A DNA stretch of 64,000 nucleotides from Prionace glauca (GCA_037974335.1 CM075760.1:63432515-63496514); one strand, 5' to 3'. Positions 22,300 through 32,883 are shown, counted from the stretch's first letter. Numbers and translations are program-made. Notes: generated by a model from the letters alone, not told the origin.

Positions 22300-24410
22300 A
22301 GGTGCTCAGCAGAAATTTATTCCGATGGTTAAAAAGGACAGTAGGAGGAGAGGTAATAAGCCGTGGATAACGAAGGAGGTGAAGGAAAGTGTTAAATTAA
22401 AAGCAGAGGAGTTTAGAGTAGCTAAGAGCAGTGGGCGAGAAGAGGATTGGGAAAGGTTTAAATGTCAACAAAGATTGACAAAGAAATTGATAAAGGAGGG
22501 TAGGAGAAGCTATGAGGCTGGGCTAGCACTTAATATAAAAAAGGATAGCAAGAGTTTTTATAAATATATAAAAAGGAAGAGGCTGGCTAGGATAAACGTT
22601 GGTCCTTTAGAGGATGAGAAAGGGGAGCTAGTGGTAGGGGATAGGGATATGGCTAAGGTCTTGAATAACTTCTTTGTTTCTGTCTTCACGGAGGAGGACG
22701 TGAATAATTTGCCGGGTGTTAGCGATGGAAAGGTGGTAGGAATGGAGGGTCTTAATGACATTACTGTTACTAGAGAGGTGGTGCTCGACAGACTGGAGGG
22801 GCTGATTGTGGACAAGTCCCCAGGACCGGATGGAATGCATCCGAGGGTTCTGAAAGAAATGGCGGAGGTGATAGTGGATGCCTTGGTGGTTATTTTCCAG
22901 ACGTCGCTGGATTCCGGGGAAGTGCCGGAAGATTGGAAAACGGCTAATGTTACGCCGTTGTTTAAGAAGGGTGGCAGGCAAAAGGCGGGGAATTATAGGC
23001 CGGTTAGTTTAACGTCTGTGGTAGGTAAAATGTTAGAAACCGTCATTAAGGAGGAAATAGCGAGGCATCTTGAGGGGAATTGCTTGATAGGGCGGACGCA
23101 ACACGGTTTCATTAAAGGGAAGTCGTGTCTGACAAATTTACTGGAGTTCTATGAGGATGTGTCTAGGGCAGTGGATGGAGGAGAGCCGGTGGATGTGGTC
23201 TTTCTGGATTTTCAGAAGGCGTTCGACAAGGTACCTCACAAGAGGTTATTGCAGAAGGTCAGGGGACATGGAGTTGGGGGTAGGGTGTTAGCGTGGATAG
23301 AGGATTGGTTGTCAAATAGGAGGCAGAGAGTGGGGGTCAATGGATGCTATTCGGATTGGCGGTTGGTGACTAGTGGGGTGCCCCAGGGGTCGGTGCTGGG
23401 GCCTCAGCTATTTACCATTTATATAGATGATCTGGAGGAGGGAACCGAGTGCAGGGTGTCGAAATTTGCTGATGACACCAAGATTGGGGGAAAGGCAAAT
23501 TGTGCGGAGGGTGTGGAGAGTCTGCAGAAGGATCTAGATCGGCTGGGCGAATGGGCCAGGAAATGGCAAATGGAAATTAATGTTGGCAAGTGTGAGGTGG
23601 TCCACTTTGGTAGGAGGAATGGTAGGAAGGACTATTACTTACGGGGCGAAAAACTGCAGCAGGCGACGGTGCAGAGGGACCTCGGGGTCCTTGTGCATGA
23701 GTCGCAAAAACCCAGCTTGCAGGTGCAGCAGGTGGTCAGGAAGGCGAATGGGATGCTGGCCTTCATAGCGAAGGGGATTGAATATAAAAGTAGGGAGGTC
23801 TTGCTGCAGCTGTATAGGGCATTGGTGAGGCCGCAGCTGGAGTACTGTGTGCAGTTTTGGGCGCCGCACCTGCGCAAGGATGTTTTGGCCCTGGAGGGAG
23901 TGCAGAGGAGGTTTACTCGGCTGATACCGGAGTTGAGGGGATTGAGCTATGAGGAGAGGCTGAATAAACTAGGCTTGTACTCGTTAGAGTTTAGAAGAAT
24001 GAGGGGAGATCTCATTGAGACGTATAAGATGATGAATGGGATGGATAGGATAGAGGTGGAGAGACTGTTCCCGCTCAAAAAAGACAGTAGGACTAGGGGG
24101 CACAGCCTCAAGATAAAGGGGGGGCGGTTTAGAACAGAGTTGAGGAGGAACTTCTTCACTCAAAGGGTGGTGAATCTCTGGAATTCTCTGCCCGTTGAAG
24201 TGGTGGAGGCTGCCTCGCTAAATATTTTTAAGAAACGGGTTGATGGGTTTTTGATAAGAGAAGGGATTAAGGGTTATGGGGAGAGGGCGGGAAGGTGGAG
24301 CTGAGTCACGACAGATCAGCCATGATCTTATTGAATGGCGGGGCAGGCTCGAAGGGCCAGATGGCCTACTCCTGCTCCTATTTCTTATGTTCTTATGTTC
24401 TTATGCAAAC
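22300..24410 (+). mobile_element. CR1-clade LINE (copy C), long intact reverse-transcriptase frame and intact tail
   Basis: A frame open from 22238 to the stop at 24302-24304 covers about 665 codons of element. Blocks seen are SPGPDGMHPRVLKEM, NYRPVSLTSVVGKM, TQHGFIKGKSCLTNLLEF, DFQKAFDKVPHKRL, SGVPQGSVLGPQLF, KFADDTKIGGKA (catalytic DD) and the terminal EYCVQFWAPHLRKDV...FFTQRVVNLWNSLP. The 3' UTR ends in three TTCTTATG octamers, the hallmark of CR1 tails. The endonuclease is missing, so it is 5' truncated and cannot move by itself. No internal stop is seen, which points to a young copy. Shorter copies of this subfamily lie at 30982-31590 and 37222-37775. Confidence 0.93.
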
Positions 24411-24539
24411 CAGGGAGCTGACAATGATTCTGAAGGGTTTGCGGATCCACAAAGTGTTTCCAGACCCTCCCAGCCACCGCCTAACGCTGACTCCGCTTCT
24501 CCGGGACAAAGGACTCTCACTCCCCAGGCGAACAAATGA

Positions 24540-25060
24540 AATGCGCATGCTTCACATTCAGACCGAGTGTCCAACCGCATCAGCCGGACTGCGCATGTCC
24601 CAGATCGCAAGGCCCCTGGGGAGAGTGATTGACAGCAGCTCCGGACCAATAGGAGGAGGGGGCGGACCTGGAGGACTTCAGTGGAGCAGCTGGTCCTCCA
24701 ACTAATCAGGGTGAAAGAGGGGCTTCGACTGAAGCATGCGCACTGCGTGTAATGGCGACAGCGATTGCCTATTACCTAGGATCTGTAATTTGTAAGCGGA
24801 AAATCGCCGATCGGTGGGTACAATGGAACGGGCGAATGGACGGGAGGGTTTCATAAACAGTTGTGCGATTTGTAAACTCCCCCCAAAATTATCCGGTTAC
24901 CCGATTTGCATCGAGCGGGTCAAAGATCCCTGAGATCGGCCCATGAGTTAACGACCTCCATCTTTATTGAGGGCAAGGTGCGGCGGTGCGCATGGATGAT
25001 CGCCATCTTTGTAAGGGGCAAGATTGTCAATGAGTGCGAGGAGCTTGTTCTCCATTGTTT
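24540..25060. promoter_or_regulatory. CpG-rich, possibly bidirectional zinc-finger promoter
   Basis: The left part has NRF1-like gcgcatgctt, tgcgcatgtc and gcatgcgcactgc and the decamer/CCAAT module at 24626-24650. That module is in the opposite orientation to the 7.06-kb copy and so points to the minus-strand gene at 21.0-21.5 kb. The right part repeats a YY1-like motif twice (ccatctttattgaggg at 24958, gccatctttgtaagggg at 25002) in the orientation seen at 6951, pointing towards the plus-strand copy at 26155. Confidence 0.6.
24626..24650 (+). promoter_or_regulatory. PBX-PREP decamer plus CCAAT box, copy 3
   Basis: TGATTGACAG at 24626-24635 and CCAAT at 24646-24650 are 10 bp apart, the same gap as in copies 1 and 2 but inverted. 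Confidence 0.65.
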
Positions 25061-25119
25061 AGAATGGAGACAACATGTCTATCAAACTGCATCAACCCTC
25101 TGAGTCCCAATGTCTTATT

Positions 25120-26065
25120 GATGAGTCAGAGAGGTGACAGAGAAGGAAAGAAACAACAAGATGTTTTCTAAATATTTTAAGGATAAGAAGGTAATCAGGG
25201 AAAAAGTAAGTTAGTAGGTTAGGAATCAATTGCCCATTCAGCAACCTGGACATGGAGCCAGAAGATGTATTTGAAGTATTAAATGAGTATTTTGTATGAA
25301 TGTTCACTGTGTGGAAGGACAATGTAGGTACAGAAAGCAGGGACGGTAGTGTTATCACACAGATATTGAACAGATTGTGATTGGTGGTATGGTAAATAGC
25401 GAGGAAGACAACCTTATATTACAGGGTCAAAGAAACAGACTGGTCAGATGGGAGGAACAGTGGCAAATGGAATTTAACCCTGAAAAGTATGAAGTAATGA
25501 ATTTTGGGAGGACAAGGCTAGCGAATACAGAGACCAGAGAGATAGTGTGGAGCATTCCGAATTATCACTGAAGGCAGTAGGACAGGGAGATAAGGTGGTT
25601 ATGATGGCTCTGTATAAAACAGTTTTAGGCCACAACTCGGATCCTGTGTGCTGTTCTGTTTTGAACACTATAGGAAGGATGTGATTGCACCAGAGAGAGT
25701 GCAGAGGAGATTCACCAGGATGTTGCCTGGGCTGGACCATTTCAACTATGAAGAGAGGCTGGTTAGGCGGGGGTTGCTTTCCCTGGAGCAGAGAAGGCTG
25801 AGAGGCGACCTGACTGAGGTGTACAAGATTATCAGGAACATAGATCAGGTGAATTGGAAGGAACTTGTAACTTAGTAGAAGGGTCAATAACCAGGGGGAT
25901 AGATTTAAGTGAAGGGGCAGGAGATTTAGAGTGGAATGAAGGAAACAATTTTCACTCAGAGGGTGGTGGGAATCTGGAACTCACTGTCTTGAAAGAGGCA
26001 GGAATCCTCACATTATATAAGAAGCATTTAGAAAAGCATGTGAAACACCATAGCATTCAAGATTA
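25120..26065 (+). mobile_element. Degraded CR1-clade LINE
   Basis: Readable pieces in different frames are EQWQMEFNPEKYEVMNFGR, DVIAPERVQRRFTRMLPG, YEERLVRRGLLSLEQRRLRG and an FTQRVVGIWNSL-like block near 25950. Several stops and shifts mark it as old. Confidence 0.75.
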
Positions 26066-26154
26066 TTAACCAATTACTCAAAAATGGGATTAGTGTGTGT
26101 GGATGAGGTTTCATCTGATTGTAGAACTTGGAGAGACACAAGGACACCCACACC

Positions 26155-26547
26155 ATGGAGAAACTGTGAAAATGTAAGCACTGTGGGAAGGGATTCAGTT
26201 ACTCAGTTATGCTGCAAACTCATCGGTGCATTCACAATGGGGAGAGGCCATTAACCTGCACCAAATGTGGGAAGAGCTTTGCAAATTCAACCAAACTGCT
26301 GAGACACCAGCTCGTTCACACTGGGGAGAGGCCATTTACCTGCACTGAGTTTGGGAAGAGCTTCACGAATTCAACCAAACTGCTGAGACACCAGCTTGTT
26401 CACAGTGGGGAGAGGCCATTCATTTGCACTGAATGTGGGAAAGGATTCACTAATTCATCACATCTGTTCAGATACCAACTAGTTCACACTGCAGAGAGAC
26501 CTTTTAAACGCATGGACTATGGGAAGTGCTGCAAAAGTTCTGTGTGA
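26155..26547 (+). pseudogene. C2H2 zinc-finger gene, 4-5 fingers, stop at codon 5
   Basis: The conserved start reads MEKL, then TGA where the paralogues have Trp (MEKLW), followed by an open frame KCKHCGKGFSYSVML to the stop at 26545. Finger 3 has Cys to Phe (CTEFGKSF), finger 4 has His to Tyr (RYQLVH), and finger 5 (KRMDYGKCCKSSV) is ruined. The frame may restart at the ATG at 26209. Four successive fingers share the text (T/A)NSTKLLRHQLVH, so they arose by local finger duplication. Confidence 0.75.
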
Positions 26548-26820
26548 AGAAATGTACCTTCACCTCAGTTTACCCCTTATCTTCAAAAGATGACCTCTGG
26601 TTCTGGACTCCCCTACCATTGGGAACATTCTTCGAAATGTACCCTGTCTAACCCTGTCAGAATTTGATAAGTTTCTGTGAGATCCCCTCTCACTCTTTGA
26701 AACTTCAGTGAACATAATCCTAATGGATTTATTCTGTCTTCATATGACAGACCTGCCATCCCAGGAATCAACATCGTAAATCTTCTCTAACCCCTCCATA
26801 GCAAGAATATCATTTTCAAA
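26548..26820 (-). mobile_element. CR1 LINE 3' fragment, antisense
   Basis: The text (tttaccccttat, ctctggttctggactcccc, gatcccctctcactcttt) is the reverse complement of the CR1 C-terminal coding region. It directly follows the zinc-finger pseudogene. Positions 26821-27100 hold nothing recognised. Confidence 0.65.
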
Positions 26821-27107
26821 TAGTAACACCCTGATTTCAATCAGTCATTATTTCTACTCCACGGACTTTAAAATGGGACAATCCTGAAGCTGCATTTGAT
26901 AATAGATCACTTTTAAAGTGCGTTGGCTCACAGATAGGCAGCTAAGATTTTTCTAAGTACAGATTAAGGAAGTTAGTCACCCGGGGTAATCTGCAGATTT
27001 GTGCGGATGGGATTGGGGAAGGATTGGGTTTGATCCTGGAATAATACGACGGCAAATGTGACATTTCACATCATTGATAATGGCTGAATTCAGCGGGAGT
27101 GTATCGT

Positions 27108-27120
27108 CCAGCAGAGGGCT
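27108..27120 (+). promoter_or_regulatory. CTCF-like motif
   Basis: CCAGCAGAGGGCT matches the core of the vertebrate CTCF consensus. It lies 85 bp beyond the recombination signal of the V segment at 27244-27698. Binding is inferred. Confidence 0.4.
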
Positions 27121-27204
27121 GTGTTGTCTCCTTCATGTTCTGTACATTTTCATATATCCGACTCATTTTTCCTGATCCCGAAGCCTCGATTATGGAACTG
27201 CGGC

Positions 27205-27243
27205 AGTTTTTGCATGGGGCCCATGGGAGCCTCATTCATTGTG
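27205..27243 (-). promoter_or_regulatory. 23-type recombination signal of V segment 1
   Basis: Heptamer CACAATG (27237-27243), 23-bp spacer, nonamer GCAAAAACT (27205-27213). The heptamer differs from CACAGTG at position 5. Confidence 0.8.
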
Positions 27244-27698
27244 GGTCTCAGTGCACAGTCATACACGGTGCTGTTTATCATCTTCAAATCTTTCATGGAC
27301 AAGTGAAAAGAGCTTTGTCTCTGGTTGAGATTCCCGCTGAAGTGTCCAAAGCCGGGATCCGTATCGGTAAACCTGTAACTATCGGCTTTGAGCAGATGTT
27401 GAGAAGCTTGATGCGGATACTGGCGATCCCAGAACGGGCCGTGTTGTACAGCTGAACTCGGCACAGAGTAACTGCAGGGTATTGCTGAATTTTCACCCTC
27501 TGATCCTGAGTGAGACATTGAGTCTCCATTCCTCATCTCTGAAAAGAAACAGCTGACGCGTAGTGAGTTAAGAGTCAGAGGAAGACAATAGTCACACAGA
27601 GTTGGGAAAGGGAAATTACACAAGGTTTGCTACATACTTTTCAATCTGTATCAACATCACTGACCTGTGATCAGTGCAAAAAACAGAATTTGGAACAT
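27244..27698 (-). CDS. T-cell receptor V segment 1 (TRA/TRD-like)
   Basis: The leader exon (27665-27698) encodes a short hydrophobic MFQILFFALIT and ends at donor GTCAGT. A 126-bp intron (27539-27664) ends in tttcttttcag. The V exon (27244-27538) joins in phase and is open throughout. It shows the first Cys (AIPCSYSV), the core Trp (FWDRQYPHQASQHLL) and the second Cys (STVYDCALRP), with 59 residues from Trp to Cys as usual for TRAV. The Tyr normally after Trp and the one before the last Cys are Asp, which may hurt folding. A 23-type recombination signal follows directly. The coding structure looks whole; whether it gives a stable receptor chain is uncertain. It is on the opposite strand to V segments 2 and 3. 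Confidence 0.82.
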
Positions 27699-28009
27699 TT
27701 TCACCCCCCACCCTCCACGTTCCAGTCGGAGCTCCAGGAATAGAAAAGATGATCTCTGTACCAGACCTGGAATGTGAGAAATTGAAAGAATCAGCAAGGT
27801 GTAATGCGACTGGCTGGGATTTATTTCCCCCGCCAATTTTTATATCTGCAAATAGTCGCTCTCTGAAGAAGGCCACTCTGGTGTTTGATAAGCGATCAGC
27901 GAGCGCCCTCCCGTGGACAACCGCATTCGAACAGATGGAGAGCCAAGAGCCCAGATACATACACGCTGAGAAATATAAGGACCCAGAAATATCCAGTGCA
28001 GCTACAACA

Positions 28010-28300
28010 CGAACACGAGGAACAATTCGCTCCACATCCACACCGTTAATGCCCCTTAGGGTTTTAAAGGTTTCAATTATGTTATCTCTGAATTTTCGAA
28101 ACTCATATGGATATAAACCAAAAATCACAATTTTTTCCGCTTATACAGATAGACGTACCCAGTAGCAACCCTATTCTAAACTTTTTCTGACGCATTACGA
28201 TCTTTCTTTCGATAAGCAGTTAAGTATTACACATAATACCCCAGGTGTGGTCTCACCAATGCCCTGTACAACGAAAACACACTCTTCATATTATACAATG
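28010..28300 (-). mobile_element. Degraded CR1-type LINE, antisense
   Basis: Words such as ccccttagggttttaaaggtttc, ctctgaattttcgaaactc and ccaggtgtggtctcaccaatgccctgta are typical of antisense CR1 ends. It overlaps the upstream side of V segment 1. 28300-28560 is a further degraded repeat of the same style. Confidence 0.55.
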
Positions 28301-28564
28301 GACTACTTCGGCGTAAATGATAACATTTTCTGACATTTCTGCTTAATTACAGTACCTGTACATTAGCTCCTTTCAATTTGTGCCCTAGGACAGCCCAATC
28401 CCTCTGTACCTCAGAATGTTGTGATCCCACACCATTTAGATGTTATGAGCAATTTATTTCCCTTTATCGTCTCCTTACATCTACTTCACCACTTATTTTC
28501 CTACCTATCTTTGTGTTGTCAGCAAATTTAGCATCTCTATTTGTCCAGTAAGATATTGCAATGT

Positions 28565-28790
28565 ATTGTAACAATTAATCCAGTTCTCCTGGATTACTAT
28601 TCTGGACACATCGTGTGTAATCCAAGAATTAATCCAGTTTGCCTAGATTTCTGCTCTGTAATATTTCACCTTATAATCTAACAGTTAAATCAGTTTTCTC
28701 CTGCACTACTGCTCTGTATCATTTCTCCGTGTAATCCAGGAGTTCATTCTGTTCTGTTGGATTATGTCTCTCTAACATTTCCATATGTTA
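28565..28790. repeat. Degenerate tandem repeat, about 4 units of ~60 bp
   Basis: The unit is roughly taatccaggaattaatccag followed by ttctcctggattactgctct and gtaacatttc. Units differ by many substitutions. Confidence 0.6.
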
Positions 28791-28985
28791 TGGGACCCGT
28801 TCCTGATATAGTGAACACAAAAACACGGTGAGGGCGTTCCCTCTGGTGGTGATGTAAGGTAAATGGCCTCTTCTTGGGAGATCAGTGAATTCTCAGATTA
28901 CTGAAGGATCTTATTGCAGGATTATGCTGCTGTACTTCTCTCTATTCCTTATTCTTATTATAATATACTTAAATTCAGGTGGACC
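28790..28985 (+). repeat. Copy 1 of a ~170-bp paired element with CTCF-like motif
   Basis: It is homologous to 38790-38962 in the same orientation: shared acacaaa.ac..ggtgagg, ggtaaatgg, atcgaattctca-type and ttattcttattat text. It contains CACCACCAGAGGGAACG on the minus strand (about 28836-28853), a CTCF-like match. Confidence 0.55.
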
Positions 28986-29686
28986 CAAGTACGGAACTAA
29001 TACGACCGTCAGTTTGAATCCTCATCAATTAATTGCTATACCTGTTTTGAATGTCCCAGGCCTTCCTGTGAAAGTATGCAAGTGTTACAAAATTTGAAAC
29101 CATAGCAATACTGATAAGATTCGAACTCTTAATAAAGCTCTCTCCACACATCGAAAAGATGTAAATTTCACTACTAACTCACATTTACCTGACAGGCTGC
29201 CGGATTTCAGTGTACCTGCTTCAATTTTAAACTTTTCTCAGACTTGTCGTTATGATATTTTGTCTATCAGCTGTCCCCTAATGGGACTTGGAGAATTTAT
29301 TGAAATGGGAGACCGGGAGAAATTGCATGGTTTTCATTCTACACTTCCCTGGAAAGCGGTTGAGGGAGAGAGGGGACAGACACTAGTGGACAAAATATTG
29401 AGAGTGCAGGATGGACATTGAGGCGAACAGAGAACCGGAGGCGCAGAGAAAGACAGGCAGGAGCAAAGAGAGAAACAGTCAGTCAAAGTCATTGGGCTAC
29501 AATGTTGTTCAGTGGCCAGTCCTTGACAACACTGTGCAACAAACCAATCCTGTCATTGGGTAACGCCTATTAGGCTCCCAATAAATGAGGACTGCTCATG
29601 ATATAAAATTACTTCTTCACATCAGAGTACAAGAGTTGAAATCATTTTACAGTTCTGCTGATTTTGTGGAATACGAAGCAGGAAGC

Positions 29687-30111
29687 ATGTTCTCCCAATG
29701 TTCTTTACTAATACTGTTGGTTTTGATGTCCGGTGAGTTTGTGTTTAAATAGTCACTGTCTGTTCCCAACGTTCTCCACCAGATATTTAATGGATTCTGC
29801 AATTTGTTGCAGGAACCAGTGGCAAAGATGAAGTGTCCCAAGATCCCCCTGAATTAACGGTTCAGGATCGACAGAGCACAACACTGCACTGTAGTTACTC
29901 GATAGCTGGTGCTGTGACTCCCTTCTGGTACATTCAGTCTCCCGGGGAAGCTCCGAAACATTTATTGACGGTATATGGCACGGGAGGCACGTCTGAAAAT
30001 TCTCCGGATAGATTTTCTGCTGTTTTGCACAAAGGAAACAAAACGGTCCTTTTAAACATCGCCGGAACTCTTCTCTCTGACAGCGCCGTGTATTTCTGTG
30101 CCATTGGAGCC
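29687..30111 (+). CDS. T-cell receptor V segment 2 (TRA/TRD-like)
   Basis: The leader exon (29687-29732, MFSQCSLLILLVLMS) ends at donor GGTGAG. An 80-bp intron ends in aatttgttgcag. The V exon (29813-30111) is open and in phase. It has the first Cys (LHCSYSI), WYIQSPGEAPKHLL, the DRFSAVLHKGNKTVLLNI strand and SDSAVYFCAIGA; all framework landmarks are present. A 23/24-type recombination signal follows at 30112-30151. There is a TATA-like atataaaatt about 85 bp upstream of the ATG. WYIQ-PG-AP--LL and DSAVYFCA favour TRAV/TRDV over TRBV. A CTCF-like motif lies 22 bp past the nonamer. Confidence 0.9.
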
Positions 30112-30151
30112 CACAGTGGTGCAGAGATACAGCGAACCCCGGACAAAAACC
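30112..30151 (+). promoter_or_regulatory. 23-type recombination signal of V segment 2 (24-bp spacer)
   Basis: Consensus heptamer CACAGTG (30112-30118), 24-bp spacer, consensus nonamer ACAAAAACC (30143-30151). Confidence 0.9.
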
Positions 30152-30173
30152 CCAGACTGGGAGTTCCAGTCAG

Positions 30174-30192
30174 AGATCAGCAGAGGGCGCGC
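30174..30192 (+). promoter_or_regulatory. Strong CTCF-like motif just past V segment 2
   Basis: AGATCAGCAGAGGGCGCGC agrees with the CTCF consensus over its whole core (CAGCAGAGGGCGC). It starts 22 bp past the nonamer. Binding is inferred. Confidence 0.6.
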
Positions 30193-30330
30193 CCGCACTG
30201 ATAAACACAAGCTATTATTTAGCCTCTGAGAGTTCAGGGTCGTTACTAAAATAACACAACGCAACGCTCAACACGAACAAGTGAACACCAACAGAGGAGT
30301 TGTTTTAGATAGTTATAACTGTCATTTATC

Positions 30331-30590
30331 ATAGAATCAGAGAATCATGGAAGCCTACAGTGCGGAAAGAGGCCCTTCGGCCCATCGAGTCTGCACCGAT
30401 CACAACCCCACCCAGTCCCTATCCCCATATCCCCCTACATTTTATACCCAGTAATCGCTCTAAACCACGCATCCCTGGACACTAAGGGGCAATTTCTTAG
30501 CATGGCCAATCAACCTAACCCGCACATCTTTGGACTGTAGGAGGAAACTGGAGCACCCGGACGAAACCCACACAGGCTGCATGGGGCACA
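30331..30590 (-). mobile_element. tRNA-derived SINE, antisense, head missing
   Basis: The order is reversed: tail (catagaatc...cctacagtgcgg), cgggccgaagggcc region, then gtttcctcctacagtccaaag and the core. Confidence 0.8.
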
Positions 30591-30981
30591 TTTATACTGC
30601 AAATAATTTCGCAAATCAAGTTATTATGCCCTCACTTACGTTTTGTATTTTCATAATCTTTTCCTGTCTATCTGAATTAATGAGCAACACATTCTCATTC
30701 TCTACTCTCTGTGTCCCATTTATCACAGCCGGTGCATAGTGTCTATATGATTAAAACGTGTTGTTGATTGAGACATGGTTTGTCGAAAATTAATACATTT
30801 CACAAAGTACCGATTACACTCTTTAGTTACATCAATATTTATTTTCCTTTTGACTGAGTGTTTTCTAACAGAATTGACAGCGTCGTGTTTTCGGCATAAA
30901 ATAACCAGGCTGTAACTATAAGACCAAATGACAAAGGGCCAGGGTAAGGCCTCTCGAGCCTGCTCTGCCATTCAATGGAAT

Positions 30982-31590
30982 AAGAACATAAGAACATAAG
31001 AAATAGGAGCAGGAGTAGGCCATCTGGCCCCTCGAGCCTGCCCCGCCATTCAATAAGATCATGGCTGATCTGTCGTGACTCAGCTCCACCTTCCCGCCCT
31101 CTCCCCATAACCCTTAATCCCTTCTCTTATCAAAAACCCATCAACCCGTTTCTTAAAAATATTTAGCGAGGCAGCCTCCACCACTTCAACGGGCAGAGAA
31201 TTCCAGAGATTCACCACCCTTTGAGTGAAGAAGTTCCTCCTCAACTCTGTTCTAAACCGCCCCCCCTTTATCTTGAGGCTGTGCCCCCTAGTTCTACTGT
31301 CTTTTTTGAGCGGGAACAGTCTCTCCACCTCTATCATATCCATCCCATTCATCATCTTATACGTCTCAATGAGATCTCCCCTCATTCTTCTAAACTCTAA
31401 CGAGTACAAGCCTAGTTTATTCAGCCTCTCCTCATAGCTCAATCCCCTCAACTCCGGTATCAGCCGAGTAAACCTCCTCTGCACTCCCTCCAGGGCCAAA
31501 ATATCCTTGCGCAGGTGCGGCGCCCAAAACTGCACACAGTATTCCAGCTGCGGCCTCACCAATGCCCTATACAGCTGCAGCAAGACTCCC
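30982..31590 (-). mobile_element. CR1 LINE copy C subfamily, 3' end, antisense
   Basis: From (CATAAGAA)n at 30982 to 31590 it is nearly identical by eye to the last 600 bp of copy C, with an open 167-codon frame at 31080-31583. It is 5' truncated and young. Next to it, 30950-30980 is a scrap of an older copy of the same tail. Confidence 0.9.
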
Positions 31591-31629
31591 TACTTTTATA
31601 TTCATGGATATTCATGAATCATGAATGTT

Positions 31630-32215
31630 CCAACATTCCTCACGTAAACTTTACTGCCCTTTCCCCATACCTCTTGATTCACTTACTGATCAAAAATCTA
31701 TTTATCTCAGCCTTAAATATAAACAATGACTTTACCCCCACAGCTCTCTGCAGCAATGAGTTCCAAAGATTAATAGCCCTCCGAATGAAGAAATTGTTCC
31801 CCATCTCAGTTTTCAATTGGCGCCCATTTATTCTGAGACTTTGTCCTCTGGTTTTAGACTCTTCCATTAGGGGAAACATCTTCTCAGCATTTAGCTTGTC
31901 AAGCCCCTCAATACTCCTATATATTTCAATTAAATCACCTCTCATTCTTCTAATGCCAATGGGTAGAGGGCCAGCCTCTTTATCCTTTTCTCATAAGACA
32001 ATCCTTCCATAATGGGGATCATCCTCGTTAACCTTCTCCGAGTTACCTCCAATGAAATAATATATCTCCTTAAATAAGAGGCCCAAAACTGGTTACGGTA
32101 TTCCAGATGTGTTCTCATCAGTATCTTGAATGGGCTGTCATATGAGGAGCGGTTTAGTAACTTGGGCTCATACCCGCTGGGATACAGAAGAATGAAGGGG
32201 GGGGGGAGGGGTGAT
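31630..32215 (-). mobile_element. Another CR1-type LINE fragment, antisense
   Basis: Minus-strand pieces are MRGDLIEIYRSIEGLDKLNAE, SKTRGQSLRINGRQ and LEVTRRRLTRMIPIMEGLSYEKR, more diverged than the neighbour at 30982-31590. Confidence 0.75.
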
Positions 32216-32325
32216 TGAGGCATTTAAATACTCAACTGGATTGGTAAAGTCAATGTTAACCAAATGTTCCCCTTTCTAGAACAGCCTAGGACAAGAGGTC
32301 ATTGCTGTAGATAACGGAGTTGTTG
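32130..32325 (+). mobile_element. Short CR1 LINE fragment, sense
   Basis: It encodes gctgtcatatgaggagcgg (LSYEER-like) and a broken tail. Its left end overlaps the antisense fragment as read, so the boundary is uncertain. Confidence 0.45.
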
Positions 32326-32865
32326 GAATTGGGTCCAGAATGGAACAGGTTTTAATGTTGTATATTGTAGTGATTTTGCCAACAGGAGAGGCCAGAAGGA
32401 TTAAGTTCATTATTGGGGCGCATTTCTTTATTGAGGAATATTTGATTGAAGAAACAAATGCGGAAGCAGAAACATCATTTTAACACTGATATCAAACTTA
32501 TTAATATTTTAAAGATATTCTGTATGTTTTCAATGTTGCCAGTACTGTTGTTATGTTACAAATACTCGATAAATAGATCAGTTCGTGTTAAACAATTTGA
32601 AATTATGGAACGTTATTTTAGGACTAACATCGGGACCTTCTTGGCACACCGCAACTGGCCACAGTGGAATAAAACTTTAGCAAGAATGAGAGAGGTAAAT
32701 GCATTGCAATCGTTGGAAAGTAGAATAAAGGAGGATTGCAAGCTCTCCAGCAATAAAAGACCTATAACCGGAAGAAGGGAACAGCTGTTCTCATTTGTAG
32801 TTATTTGGTGAAACGCAACTTGTGGAGGTCCAAGTGAAGAATTACACCCTGCATTTACCAGCATA

Positions 32866-32883
32866 CACCAGCAGGGAGCAGTG
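32866..32883 (+). promoter_or_regulatory. CTCF-like motif upstream of V segment 3
   Basis: CACCAGCAGGGAGCAGTG shares the CAGCAGRGGG-type core. It lies about 15 bp upstream of the TATA-like box. Confidence 0.35.

Noticed and set aside
28960-29020. Possible J segment (SGGPKYGTNTTVSLNP resembles FGxGT...)
   Set aside because: There is no 12-type signal upstream, the FGxG motif is not matched (YGTN), and there is no donor after the supposed J end.
32446-32811. 121-codon frame with one hydrophobic segment
   Set aside because: There is no recognisable domain, no promoter or splice context, and it sits among LINE fragments; chance is the simpler explanation.
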